From contig NZ_JARXHX010000002.1 in NCBI RefSeq assembly GCF_031127835.1, forward strand, positions 390,020 through 454,019: a DNA stretch of 64,000 nucleotides, written 5' to 3'. Made by a program: the position numbers and the translations under genes. Below are positions 24,439-33,109 of the stretch, in pieces; the first letter of the stretch is position 1; each line of letters begins with the position of its first letter. The stretch comes from Pelagicoccus sp. SDUM812002 (GTDB taxonomy: Bacteria; Verrucomicrobiota; Verrucomicrobiia; Opitutales; Opitutaceae). Below the pieces are notes generated by a model that made no database searches, was not told the DNA's origin, and worked only from the letters and a program-made list of their open reading frames with translations.

Positions 24439-26883
24439 GTGACTTCCTTCGCCCTCCCTGCCTTCCGCCAGTGTCTACGCCGTTTGAAACGCGAGCGTGG
24501 TTTCTCTGCCACTGTCCTGCTGACCTTAGCTCTCTGTATCGGCGCCAACGTGGCGATGTTTGCCGTGATCGACGCTATTCTCCTAAGAGCCTTGCCTTTC
24601 GAGAAGAGCGAGCAGCTGGTAACGATGTTGAATTCTTATCCCGGAGCGGGCGCCCCGCGGATCGGGGCGTCGCTGCCGAATTACTACGATCGGCGGGAGG
24701 GGATGGAATCGTTCGAGTCGCTGTCGATTTATCAAGGCGGCAGCGTGATCGTGGGTGAAGCGGGATCGCCGCAACGCGTACGGCGCGATCGGGTTTCGGT
24801 CGAGTTTTTCGAGACCCTGGGAGTTCCACTGCTGATGGGTAATACTTTTACCGAGGAGCAAACGTTGTACGCGAATTCGAGCGTCGCGATCCTGACCCAC
24901 GAGTATTGGCAGGATTATTTCAATGGGGACCCGAACGTGCTCGATCGGGAAATCATGGTAGATGGGCTTTCACATCGAGTCGTTGGAGTGCTGGGCCCGG
25001 GTTTCGAATTTCTAGACAGCAAAGCGAAGTTCTTTGGTCCGCTCGCATCTAATCTGGAAGATCGGGAAGTCGACCGCCGGCACTCGAATAATGTGCGCAT
25101 GTTTGCTCGCTTGAAGGACGGCGTCTCGGTGGAAGCGGCTCAAGACGAGATGAATCGGTACAATGAGCGGATGCTGGAGTCGGATCCCCATGCGGAGATG
25201 GTGACCAATGCAGGATTTGAAACGTTTGTGGTAAACTTGCACGAGGAGATCGTGAGGGAGGCGAAGCCGATTTTACTGATCCTGCAGGCAGGGGCCTTGT
25301 CTCTATTGATGATCGGCTGTGTGAACCTCGTAAACTTGCTGATGATTCGGGCAAAGGGTCGGGCAAAGGAAACCGCGGTGCGCCAAGCGCTCGGCGCGGG
25401 GCGTCGTGATCTGGCTCGGGAAACGCTTCTGGAGACAGTTACGCTGGCAGTTGTTGGCGGGTTGCTGGGGATCGCCGTAGGCGCAATCGGTATACGAATG
25501 TTGGAGACATTGGGTTCCGAGCAATTGCCTCTTGGGGCGAATGTCTCGCTGGATGGACGGGTTATGCTCGTTTCTGTTGTCGGTGCCTTGCTGGTGGGAG
25601 TCGCGTTGGCTGTGCCGATCGTTGCTCTGAATGCCCGCAGGAACTTGGCGCCGGCCCTGCAGGCTGAGTCGCGAACTGGAACCGTTTCACGAGGGGCTCA
25701 GCGTGTGCGGCATGGCTTTATCGTGGTTCAAATCGCCTTAGCTTTCGCGTTGCTGGTCAGTGCGGGCTTGTTGGGGCTTAGCTTGCGCAAGGCGCTTCTA
25801 AACGATCCAGGCTTTGCGGCAGACGACGTTTTGACGGCCAGCATTTCATTGCCATGGAAAACGTATCCAGAACCTGAACCGCGCCAGGCGTTCCTTGAGC
25901 GTCTGCACAATGAGCTGGTGAACATACCCGGAGTTTCGGAAGTGGGCATGAGTAATTGTCTGCCGTTTAGCGGAAACGTGAGCAACAACGCCACAGTGGT
26001 CGAAGGAGTGGAACTGAAACCCGGAGAATCTCTGCGGGCCCACTGGGTTGGCTTTGGCTTTGGCGACTATTGGCAGAGTTTGGGCATTCCTCTGGTGGAA
26101 GGTCGTTACCTGAGTGCAGCGGACCAGAAAGGCGAGCAGCGTGTTTGTATGGTGGATACGGCGTTTGTGGAACGCTATTGGCCGGGAGAAAGCGCTCTGG
26201 GACGTCGCCTTGCGTCGAATGTCGAGCTGACGGAAGAGAACGCGATGACTATCGTGGGCGTGGTGGAGACGGTAACGCAAAACGACCTAACTGAAGAGGT
26301 TTCCCAAGGGATGGTCTACATGCCATACAAGCTGCGTCCCCAGCAGTTCTTTTACGTTACGATGCAAACGCAGGTCTTGCCGGAGTCGGTGAGCGATGCG
26401 TTACGGGAGGTCGTGTTGAAGATCGATCCGGAGCTGCCGGTAGACGATGTGCGGCTTTTGCAGGATCGAATCGACGATAGCCTTTTGATTCGTCGATCTC
26501 CCGCGATCTTAGCGGGTATATTTGCGGGGGTGGCGCTGCTTTTGGCGGCGATCGGAACCTACGGCGTTTTGGCTTATGCGGTGGGGGAAAGGGTTCGCGA
26601 AATTGGTGTCCGCATGGCGATCGGAGCGCAGCCCGGCCAAGTGTTGCGTAGTTTCTTGCTGCTGGGCGCAGCCCTACTGTTGGGAGGTATCGCGCTGGGA
26701 GTAGCCGTCTCTTGGATTGCGGGACTCGGCATGAAGAGCGTGCTCTACGATGTCGTGCCCTACGATTTTGGTGTGTTGGCGGTCACGGCGCTCGCCCTGG
26801 CAGTTGTGGTTTTCTTTGCCAGCTACCTGCCGTCAAGCAAGGCGGCCCGGGTGTCGCCACTTGAGGCGATGCGCGAAGAATAA
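24439..26883 (+). CDS. ADOP/MacB-like ABC permease
   Basis: An 814-residue permease with two MacB-type halves. Each has an N-terminal helix and periplasmic core (RRLKRERGFSATVLLTLAL near the start; VSAGLLGLSLRKALLNDPGF near 440) followed by an FtsX-like three-helix domain (VNLVNLLMIRAKGRAKETAV; YAVGERVREIGVRMAIGAQ). The duplicated architecture and length fit the ADOP family first noted in Acidobacteria. No ATPase or membrane-fusion gene is adjacent, so it is an orphan. The start is a GTG; the nearby ATG at 24434 is out of frame and meets a stop at once. Substrate unknown. Confidence 0.9.
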   Translation: MTSFALPAFRQCLRRLKRERGFSATVLLTLALCIGANVAMFAVIDAILLRALPFEKSEQLVTMLNSYPGAGAPRIGASLPNYYDRREGMESFESLSIYQGGSVIVGEAGSPQRVRRDRVSVEFFETLGVPLLMGNTFTEEQTLYANSSVAILTHEYWQDYFNGDPNVLDREIMVDGLSHRVVGVLGPGFEFLDSKAKFFGPLASNLEDREVDRRHSNNVRMFARLKDGVSVEAAQDEMNRYNERMLESDPHAEMVTNAGFETFVVNLHEEIVREAKPILLILQAGALSLLMIGCVNLVNLLMIRAKGRAKETAVRQALGAGRRDLARETLLETVTLAVVGGLLGIAVGAIGIRMLETLGSEQLPLGANVSLDGRVMLVSVVGALLVGVALAVPIVALNARRNLAPALQAESRTGTVSRGAQRVRHGFIVVQIALAFALLVSAGLLGLSLRKALLNDPGFAADDVLTASISLPWKTYPEPEPRQAFLERLHNELVNIPGVSEVGMSNCLPFSGNVSNNATVVEGVELKPGESLRAHWVGFGFGDYWQSLGIPLVEGRYLSAADQKGEQRVCMVDTAFVERYWPGESALGRRLASNVELTEENAMTIVGVVETVTQNDLTEEVSQGMVYMPYKLRPQQFFYVTMQTQVLPESVSDALREVVLKIDPELPVDDVRLLQDRIDDSLLIRRSPAILAGIFAGVALLLAAIGTYGVLAYAVGERVREIGVRMAIGAQPGQVLRSFLLLGAALLLGGIALGVAVSWIAGLGMKSVLYDVVPYDFGVLAVTALALAVVVFFASYLPSSKAARVSPLEAMREE

Positions 26884-27003
26884 CACGTTGTGAGGCGTTT
26901 ATTTAGGAGGCGGATCATTTCTCGGAAAGGATGCGTTTTCTTCGACGAACAAGCTGCTTGGAATCCGTAAAGCCGAGCTACTAAGTGGTTCTGAAAATCT
27001 CTT

Positions 27004-28266
27004 CTAATCGGCTGGTGTGATGGTGAAGGTACCTTCGATCACGATATCATCGCCGGCGAAAGAGAGGCTCGAGTTCTCGTCACGGATATAAACGTTGCCT
27101 TCGTTGCCCTCGCTTCTGTCGAGGTAGAATTGGATAGCGTTGGAGATGGGCTGGTAGGGGTTGTTGCTGGGGAATTGGACCCGCAACTGGGTGCGTGTTT
27201 CACTGATTTCGATCCAGTCGAGGTACACGCCAAAGTCAGTGGAGTCGTTCGCGTTGTAGGTTCCGACTAGGCTGGGTTCAATTTTTATGACCTCCACGAA
27301 GGTGTTTTGCCCGTCAGGACTTTCGATGCGGATTTCGTCAATGATGCCACTCATGTCGGAAACGATACGCCGGGTTGTGTCGAATCTAACGAACTCAGGA
27401 CCGTTTACGGGCATCAAGTCGACAGCGGGATCAGCTGCGTCTGAATCGATAGAAGGGAGAACGTGTTGAACCTCGGTCCAAGTATCGAGATCGTCGCTTG
27501 TGAATACGCTATATTCGTTGAGAGGGACATAGGGCGTGGATACCGTGATCTTTTCCGAGCTCGTATTTGCGATCTGGATTTCGCTCTGCACTTCTTTTCC
27601 GAAAAGCGGGATGCTAGGATCGAAGTGGTTCGCGTAGAGTGTCGGATCGAAGGCCTCGGCTGCCTCGCCGATGCGGAGGATGTCGACCGAGTTGATTACC
27701 ACCGGAGTGTTCAAGGAGTTGTTGTTGTTACTGCCTGCGTTCGGCAAGATACCAATGGCTCTGACGACCGCGATTCCCTCGACCACCTTACCAAAGACAT
27801 TGTGGATTCCGTCTAGATTGGGAGTGGCGTCGAGAGTGACGAAGAATTGGCTGCCGTTTGTATTGGCGCCGCTATTCGCCATGGAGAGGATTCCTTCGGC
27901 ATCGTGGATGAGATCAGGATGGACTTCGTCGGGCCAATCGTAGCCTGGACCGCCAGTGCCATCGCCCTCTGGGTCTCCCCCTTGAATTACGAAGCTGGGA
28001 ACGGCTCGGTGGAAGGTGAGACCGTCGTAGAAATTGGAGTAAACGGGATTGGTGGAGCCGCTTTCGTAGTGGGGAAGGGTGCCTTCGGCTAGCCCAACGA
28101 AATTGGCGCTGGAGAGGGGAGCTTTCTGGAAATAAAGCTGGGTGGTGAAGGTCCCTTTGTCCGTGTCGAAAATGGCGTAGAGTCCGTCAGCGGTCGGGGT
28201 GGCGACGAGCCCAGTGGACAGTATTGAGAGGCTAAGGGCGGCAGAAAGGGCTTTTTTTGAAATCAC
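27004..28266 (-). CDS. Secreted cyclophilin-type peptidyl-prolyl isomerase with C-terminal extension
   Basis: A 420-residue protein with a signal peptide (ALSAALSLSILSTGLVATP). Residues 30-200 are a cyclophilin domain with FHRAVPSFVIQGGDPEGDG, SMANSGANTNGSQFFVTL and LDGIHNVFGKVVEG. The catalytic Arg is in FHRAV and the substrate-binding Phe in SQFFVTL. The second half, about 220 residues, has no recognised domain and is strand-rich, ending FAGDDIVIEGTFTIT. It should act on extracytoplasmic proteins. Simple bacterial cyclophilins are 160-200 residues, so the extension makes this one long; similar long forms are frequent in this phylum. Confidence 0.92.
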   Translation of the reverse strand: MISKKALSAALSLSILSTGLVATPTADGLYAIFDTDKGTFTTQLYFQKAPLSSANFVGLAEGTLPHYESGSTNPVYSNFYDGLTFHRAVPSFVIQGGDPEGDGTGGPGYDWPDEVHPDLIHDAEGILSMANSGANTNGSQFFVTLDATPNLDGIHNVFGKVVEGIAVVRAIGILPNAGSNNNNSLNTPVVINSVDILRIGEAAEAFDPTLYANHFDPSIPLFGKEVQSEIQIANTSSEKITVSTPYVPLNEYSVFTSDDLDTWTEVQHVLPSIDSDAADPAVDLMPVNGPEFVRFDTTRRIVSDMSGIIDEIRIESPDGQNTFVEVIKIEPSLVGTYNANDSTDFGVYLDWIEISETRTQLRVQFPSNNPYQPISNAIQFYLDRSEGNEGNVYIRDENSSLSFAGDDIVIEGTFTITPAD

Positions 28267-28587
28267 TTGGTAAGATAGGAGTTCGTGTTTGGGTCGCCGG
28301 TTTTTGGCGGGTGACTCCTTTTTTACGAGCTTCTTTCTCTTTTGGGTTCAGGAAAGTGCGGATTTCTTGGGTATGTGGAGGAACGGTCTCTAGGCCCTAT
28401 AGCCTGTGAGTTCTCTCGCAGCATCCGCGGCGACGGCGTCGCAAGGGCTTCAGGATTGCAGATGGGTGACCGAGTTGCTTGGCCGCTGGGCTTGCCAGTT
28501 GAAAATGGCCGACCACCCGAAAAATGTTGTCACGGAGAACTGCAACCTCAGTCGATAGCACGTCAATTGCGCCCCGGCGGATCGCTT
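28267..28587. other. Intergenic region without identifiable feature
   Basis: No gene, hairpin with T-run or repeat was recognised here. It holds the upstream region of the cyclophilin gene and the downstream side of the small coiled-coil gene. Confidence 0.5.
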
Positions 28588-29049
28588 TTAGCTAGCGAGC
28601 TGGAGGCACTGGGGCAGACGGTGCTGCATTTGTTCCACGGCGAAAAGGTACTCTTTGATGCGCCATTCGCGCCAGGACCGAGCGTATCGGCGAGTCCAGT
28701 CTGCGGCGATTTGGTTGCGATCATGGTTGCCTAGCTCCCCTTGGATCCAGATCTCAGATTCAATTTCTTGGATCTGGTCGAGTGTCTCGGCAATACGATC
28801 CACGATGCCGTTTTGCACGACTAGGAGCTTGGCGATCGCGACTAGGTTTTCGTTATCGGTTGGATCTTCGAGGAGTTCGATAAATTCGCTCCGTTTCTCG
28901 CTGTAGAAGCGTTCGAGGGCGTCGAGGTGGCGGTGGAGGCGACCGGATTGCCAGAGTTGTTCCAGCTGCCGTCTCTCGTGGGCTTGCGGCTGGAGACGTG
29001 CATCGATGCTGATGTGGAGACGGCGAAATTTTTCGGAAATCTGTACCAT
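28588..29049 (-). CDS. Hypothetical helical protein
   Basis: A 153-residue ORF rich in Glu, Gln, Arg and Leu, predicted to be almost wholly helical (HRHLDALERFYSEKRSEFIE; RIAETLDQIQEIESEI). No signal peptide, membrane segment or recognised motif. Composition and continuous heptad-like spacing make a real soluble coiled-coil protein plausible. There is no strong ribosome binding site and no operon partner, so it could be spurious. Confidence 0.5.
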   Translation of the reverse strand: MVQISEKFRRLHISIDARLQPQAHERRQLEQLWQSGRLHRHLDALERFYSEKRSEFIELLEDPTDNENLVAIAKLLVVQNGIVDRIAETLDQIQEIESEIWIQGELGNHDRNQIAADWTRRYARSWREWRIKEYLFAVEQMQHRLPQCLQLAS

Positions 29050-29403
29050 GGGTTTTGTGGGTTTAATTGGGGCTATCTCACCTGTTAGTGAAGATAGCTA
29101 ATTGATCGGATTTCGCAGGTGCTTAGGTTGCATTAGAGGGCCCCGTGGCGTCTTTGGCGCTTGCTTTACAGTAGGCTGGGGATTTTCGCTGCGATCGCTC
29201 GGGGTGTGTTCCTTGTACTCGAGAGGCGTTCTCTCTGGTTGGTCCCTTGGGGAGCTTTCGGGCCCCGGTTTACATTCTAGCTAGCTAGATGTGTATGTGC
29301 TCGTCTCCCGATGGAACGAATTAGGCGGATATTCGATTTCAGGCAGCGGCTGAGGCTGCAGCGGGGAAGGTGGCAGGCTGATTCGAACGCGTTAAATCTT
29401 GGC
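29050..29403. other. Intergenic region without identifiable feature
   Basis: No supported gene or structured element. Short reading frames occur on the plus strand but show no family-like sequence. Confidence 0.5.
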
Positions 29404-30717
29404 TCATTTGTCGGTCATAGGGGAGGCCCAAGCAAGCCAGATGGCGGCGGTCCAGGTGAAGTGGTTGCCACCGGAGCCTTTGCCGGTGATGGGGTCGAAG
29501 TATTCGTAGAAGCCGGAGTCTTGGATGACTTTTCGGGTGTCGAGGCGGATGCGTTCGGCTTTTTCGTGGAAGCCGTATTCGGCGAGGCCGCGGGCGATGA
29601 GGTAGTTGACGATGGCCCAGGTGGGTCCGCGCCAGTAGCGTTGGGAGTCGAATTTGGGGTGTGCGGGATCGAAGGAGGGGATTGAGTAGGGGGCGGCGTC
29701 GAGAATGCGGGAGAGGGTGCGTTGGAGGGTGGCGTCGCGCTTGGAGCGGGTGATGCCGGCGTAGTAGGAGAGGAAGGCGACGGAGGAGACGCCGTCGGCG
29801 AATTTGCCGGTGCGCAGGTCGCGGGCGGAGTAGGCGCCGAGCTCTTCGTTCCAGAGGGTGTCGGCGGCGATTTGGTTGCGGCGGAGCCATTTGTCGATTT
29901 CGCGGCCGGAGTCGCGGGCGCCGAGGTAGCGGGCGAGGGCGCGGAGGTCTCGGTCGGCGCGGGCGAGGATGAAGGTGATGCCGGGGTCGGCGACGGCGAA
30001 GGGGCCTTCGCGGGTGATGTGGGTGTGGTCCCATCCGCAGTCGCGGCCGTATTCGACGAGTTTGATGTAGCGGTCGTATTGGGCGTTGGTGGGGCGCATG
30101 TGGGCGTCGACGTGGCCGAGGTCTTTGCGTTGGTAGGGGGTGACGCCGGTGGGGTCGACGTTGTCGAGGGCTTCATCCCAGTCGGGGGAGTTGTCGCGTC
30201 CGGATTCCCATGGGTGGGTGACGGCGATGGCGGAACCTCCGGAGATGACGCGCATGGTGTGGAACCAGCGGTGCCAGCGCATGAGGCGTGGGAAGAGGCG
30301 GCGGAGGCGTTCTTCGCCGAGGGCGGGATTTTTCTCGTAGAGGTCGCGCACGATGGTGGCGGCGACGGGGGGCTGGGAGCAGCCGGAGGTGGCGACGTCG
30401 TGGGTGCCTTGCCAGACTTTGGGCCCGGGGAAGTAGGAGGGGGAATCTTTGCGGAAGACGATGTGGGCGGCCATGCCGTTTTTCCATTGGCCTTGGAAGA
30501 GGGATTCGACTTCGGTCCAGGCGCGGTCGAGGTCGATCTCGGAGAAGCCGAGGGCGACGAACATGGAGTCCCAATTCCACTGGTAGGGGTAGAGGCCTTT
30601 GGTGGGCAGGGTGTAGTCGCCCCATGAGTTTTCGCGGAGGATCTCGATGGCGCGTTTGTCGAGGTCGACGGGTTTTGGCGGTGGCGGAGCGTCTTCTTCT
30701 TCTGGGAGGATTTTCAT
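29404..30717 (-). CDS. MGH1-like/GH63-type glycoside hydrolase
   Basis: A 437-residue cytoplasmic (alpha/alpha)6-barrel-type enzyme. Diagnostic segments are LYPYQWNWDSMFVALGFSE, THPWESGRDNSPDWDEAL and RYWRGPTWAIVNYLIARGL, shared with GH63 mannosylglycerate and glucosylglycerate hydrolase relatives. The acid WD and WES motifs are where the general acid and base are expected. Likely substrates are small alpha-glucosides or alpha-mannosides such as glucosylglycerate; this is inferred from family. The gene uses G- or C-ending codons almost exclusively and has long antisense frames, unlike flanking genes. Confidence 0.85.
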   Translation of the reverse strand: MKILPEEEDAPPPPKPVDLDKRAIEILRENSWGDYTLPTKGLYPYQWNWDSMFVALGFSEIDLDRAWTEVESLFQGQWKNGMAAHIVFRKDSPSYFPGPKVWQGTHDVATSGCSQPPVAATIVRDLYEKNPALGEERLRRLFPRLMRWHRWFHTMRVISGGSAIAVTHPWESGRDNSPDWDEALDNVDPTGVTPYQRKDLGHVDAHMRPTNAQYDRYIKLVEYGRDCGWDHTHITREGPFAVADPGITFILARADRDLRALARYLGARDSGREIDKWLRRNQIAADTLWNEELGAYSARDLRTGKFADGVSSVAFLSYYAGITRSKRDATLQRTLSRILDAAPYSIPSFDPAHPKFDSQRYWRGPTWAIVNYLIARGLAEYGFHEKAERIRLDTRKVIQDSGFYEYFDPITGKGSGGNHFTWTAAIWLAWASPMTDK

Positions 30718-31270
30718 ACGGAGCGCGCGACCAGGTTTTTGATAGGAGGGTTTTCGTTGGTCGCGAGCTTGGGGTGAGCAGGGTCTGCGCCGGATGGGTG
30801 GGCGCTCGATTTTGGGCGCGGGGAGGGGCGAGGGATTGTTTTCTTTGGCGCAGATGAACGCGGATTTTTTTTGGGAGAAAATTGGAGAAGCTCTGATGAG
30901 CTTTTTGTGGAGGGCAGTCTCGGCCTACGCCGAATGGCTTTGGACGACACGTGATGACTGCTAGGGGGAGCTGATTGTGTTTCGTTTAACCCCCAATATG
31001 CAGAAGTGACAAAAAGGGGGAGTGGTGTTGGTCGGATTTTTTGGTTCATCACCAAACGCAGTGGAGATTGCTGTTCGGTCAAAACGGAGAATTTCTTCTT
31101 GCCTCGCGGCGTGGCGCGAGCGCCAGCCCTACGCTTGAGTCTGGTCAGAGGTATTTCCCGCAAAATGGTGATGAACCTGATTTTTTTGGGGATTTGGGCT
31201 CTGCGGACGGGGTGGGGATTCGACTGGGCTCACCCTTTGGCAAGAACCGGTCCCTCCTGAGGCTGGGATG
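30718..31270. other. Intergenic region without identifiable feature
   Basis: 553 nt between the GC-rich glycoside hydrolase and ABC genes. It is clearly less GC-rich than both neighbours. No convincing coding sequence, terminator or repeat was seen. Confidence 0.5.
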
Positions 31271-33109
31271 CTAGGCTAGGAATTGTTCGTAGAGGCGGGC
31301 GTATTGGCCGTCTTGGGCGAGGAGTTGTTGGTGGGTGCCGCGTTCGATGATTTTGCCGTGGTCGATGACGAGGACGAGGGAGGCTTCGCGGATGGTGGAG
31401 AGGCGGTGGGCGACGACGAAGCTGGTGCGGCCGGCGAGGAGGCGGGTCATGGCTTTTTGGAGGCGGGCTTCGGTGAGGGCGTCGATGGAGCTGGTGGCTT
31501 CGTCGAGGACGAGGAGACGGGGTTTGGCGAGCATGGCTCGGGCGAAGCAGACGAGCTGGCGCTGGCCGAGGGAGAGGGAGGCGCCGCGTTCGCCGACGCT
31601 GGTGTGGAGGCCGTTGGAGAGGTTGGAGAGGAGGTCGGCGCAGTCGAGGTCGGCGAGGACTTGCTGGACTTCGGCCTCGGTGGCTGAGGGGCGGGGGAGG
31701 CGGATGTTGTCGAGCACGCTGCCGCTGAAGAGGATGTTTTGCTGGGTGACCATACCCATTTGCTGGTGCAGGGATTCGGAGGTGATGCTGTGGATATCGC
31801 GGCCGTCGATTTCGATGGTGCCGGAGTCGGCGAGGTAGAATTTGGTGACGAGATTGAGGATGGAGCTTTTGCCGCTACCGGTGTGGCCGACGAGGGCGAT
31901 GGATTGGCCGGGGGCGGCTTCGAAGTTGATGCCGCTGAGGACGGGCTGCTGGGGGACGTAGCTGAAGGTGACGTCGCGGAAGGAGACGCGGACACCGGTT
32001 TGGTTTTCGGGGCGAGGGAGGTCGGTGGCTTCGGGGCGGTCGGACCAGTCGGGCTTGCGGTCGATGAGCTTGAAGACACGCTCGGCTCCGGCCATAGCGA
32101 TGAGGGCTTGGTTGTATTGATTTCCCAATACTTGGATGGGGGCGAAGAAGATGTTGGCGAGGAAGAAGAAGCGGATGAGGTCGGCCATTTCCATGCCGCC
32201 GCCGAGGGTGCTCCAGCCGCCGATGAGCAGGAGGAGGGCGATGAAGAATTGGCTGTTGAGCTCGAGCAGAGGGATGAGGACGGCGGAGGTGCGGGCGAGG
32301 GCGATGTTGTAGCGGGCGTGGTCGGCTATGAGTTCGCGGAAGAGGCCTGCGTTGGTCTTTTCGCGGGCGAAGCCTTGGGTGACACGGATGCCGTTGACGG
32401 ATTCGGCGAGGTTGGCGGTGACGCGGCTGAAGCTTTCTTGGGCTTGGCGGGAGTATTCGCTGAGGCGGTCGCGGAATTTTTGGTTGAGGTACCAGAGGAT
32501 GGGGGCGAGGCAGGCGACGACGCCGAAGAGAGTGAGATCGGTCAGGGCCATGAGGATGGCGGCGGTGAGCATTTGGCCGATTTGGACGATGGATACGAAG
32601 AAGACGTCTTGGATGCCGACGCGCAGGGTTTGCACGTCGGACGTCATGCGGCCGATGATGGAACCGACTTTGACGCGGTGGAAGAAGGACATGGGCTGGC
32701 GCTGCATGGAGTCGTAGACTTGGCTGCGCAGTTGGGAGACGACGGACTCGCCCAGCTCTTGGGCGTAGCGTTGGCGGAAGTGGAAGAGGAAGTCGGTGAA
32801 GAAGGCGAAGACGAGGTAGGCGGCGACGGACCAGAAGAGGAAATTGGAATCTCCGTCGGTGATGGGGCCGGCGATGATGGAGCCGACCATCCAAGGCAGG
32901 AGGGGGAGCTGGATGGCGCGGATGAAGGTGAGGACGATGAGGGCGTTCCGTTTTCCGGATACGGCTTTGGTGTAGCCGAAGAGGCGGCGGATGAGGCCCC
33001 ACTCGAGTGGCTTGGCGGCGACCTCTGGCTCTTCGTCGCGTTGGCGGACGACGAGTCCCAGCTCGCGGGGGGAGCGTTGTTGGCCGCGGGGCGAGGGTGC
33101 TTGATTCAT
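31271..33109 (-). CDS. Heterodimeric ABC exporter, subunit with catalytic Walker B
   Basis: A 612-residue type IV exporter half: membrane domain (about 60-340) with six helices, then an ATPase domain with Walker A GHTGSGKSS, signature LSLGQ (noncanonical), Walker B LLVLDEATSSID (catalytic Glu present) and H-loop VAHRLST. The start ATG at 33109 overlaps the stop of the partner gene (ATGA at 33106-33109); a longer same-frame reading past 33109 lies in the wrong frame of the partner and is rejected. The pair should form a heterodimer exporting lipids, drugs or peptides; the substrate is unknown. Confidence 0.93.
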   Translation of the reverse strand: MNQAPSPRGQQRSPRELGLVVRQRDEEPEVAAKPLEWGLIRRLFGYTKAVSGKRNALIVLTFIRAIQLPLLPWMVGSIIAGPITDGDSNFLFWSVAAYLVFAFFTDFLFHFRQRYAQELGESVVSQLRSQVYDSMQRQPMSFFHRVKVGSIIGRMTSDVQTLRVGIQDVFFVSIVQIGQMLTAAILMALTDLTLFGVVACLAPILWYLNQKFRDRLSEYSRQAQESFSRVTANLAESVNGIRVTQGFAREKTNAGLFRELIADHARYNIALARTSAVLIPLLELNSQFFIALLLLIGGWSTLGGGMEMADLIRFFFLANIFFAPIQVLGNQYNQALIAMAGAERVFKLIDRKPDWSDRPEATDLPRPENQTGVRVSFRDVTFSYVPQQPVLSGINFEAAPGQSIALVGHTGSGKSSILNLVTKFYLADSGTIEIDGRDIHSITSESLHQQMGMVTQQNILFSGSVLDNIRLPRPSATEAEVQQVLADLDCADLLSNLSNGLHTSVGERGASLSLGQRQLVCFARAMLAKPRLLVLDEATSSIDALTEARLQKAMTRLLAGRTSFVVAHRLSTIREASLVLVIDHGKIIERGTHQQLLAQDGQYARLYEQFLA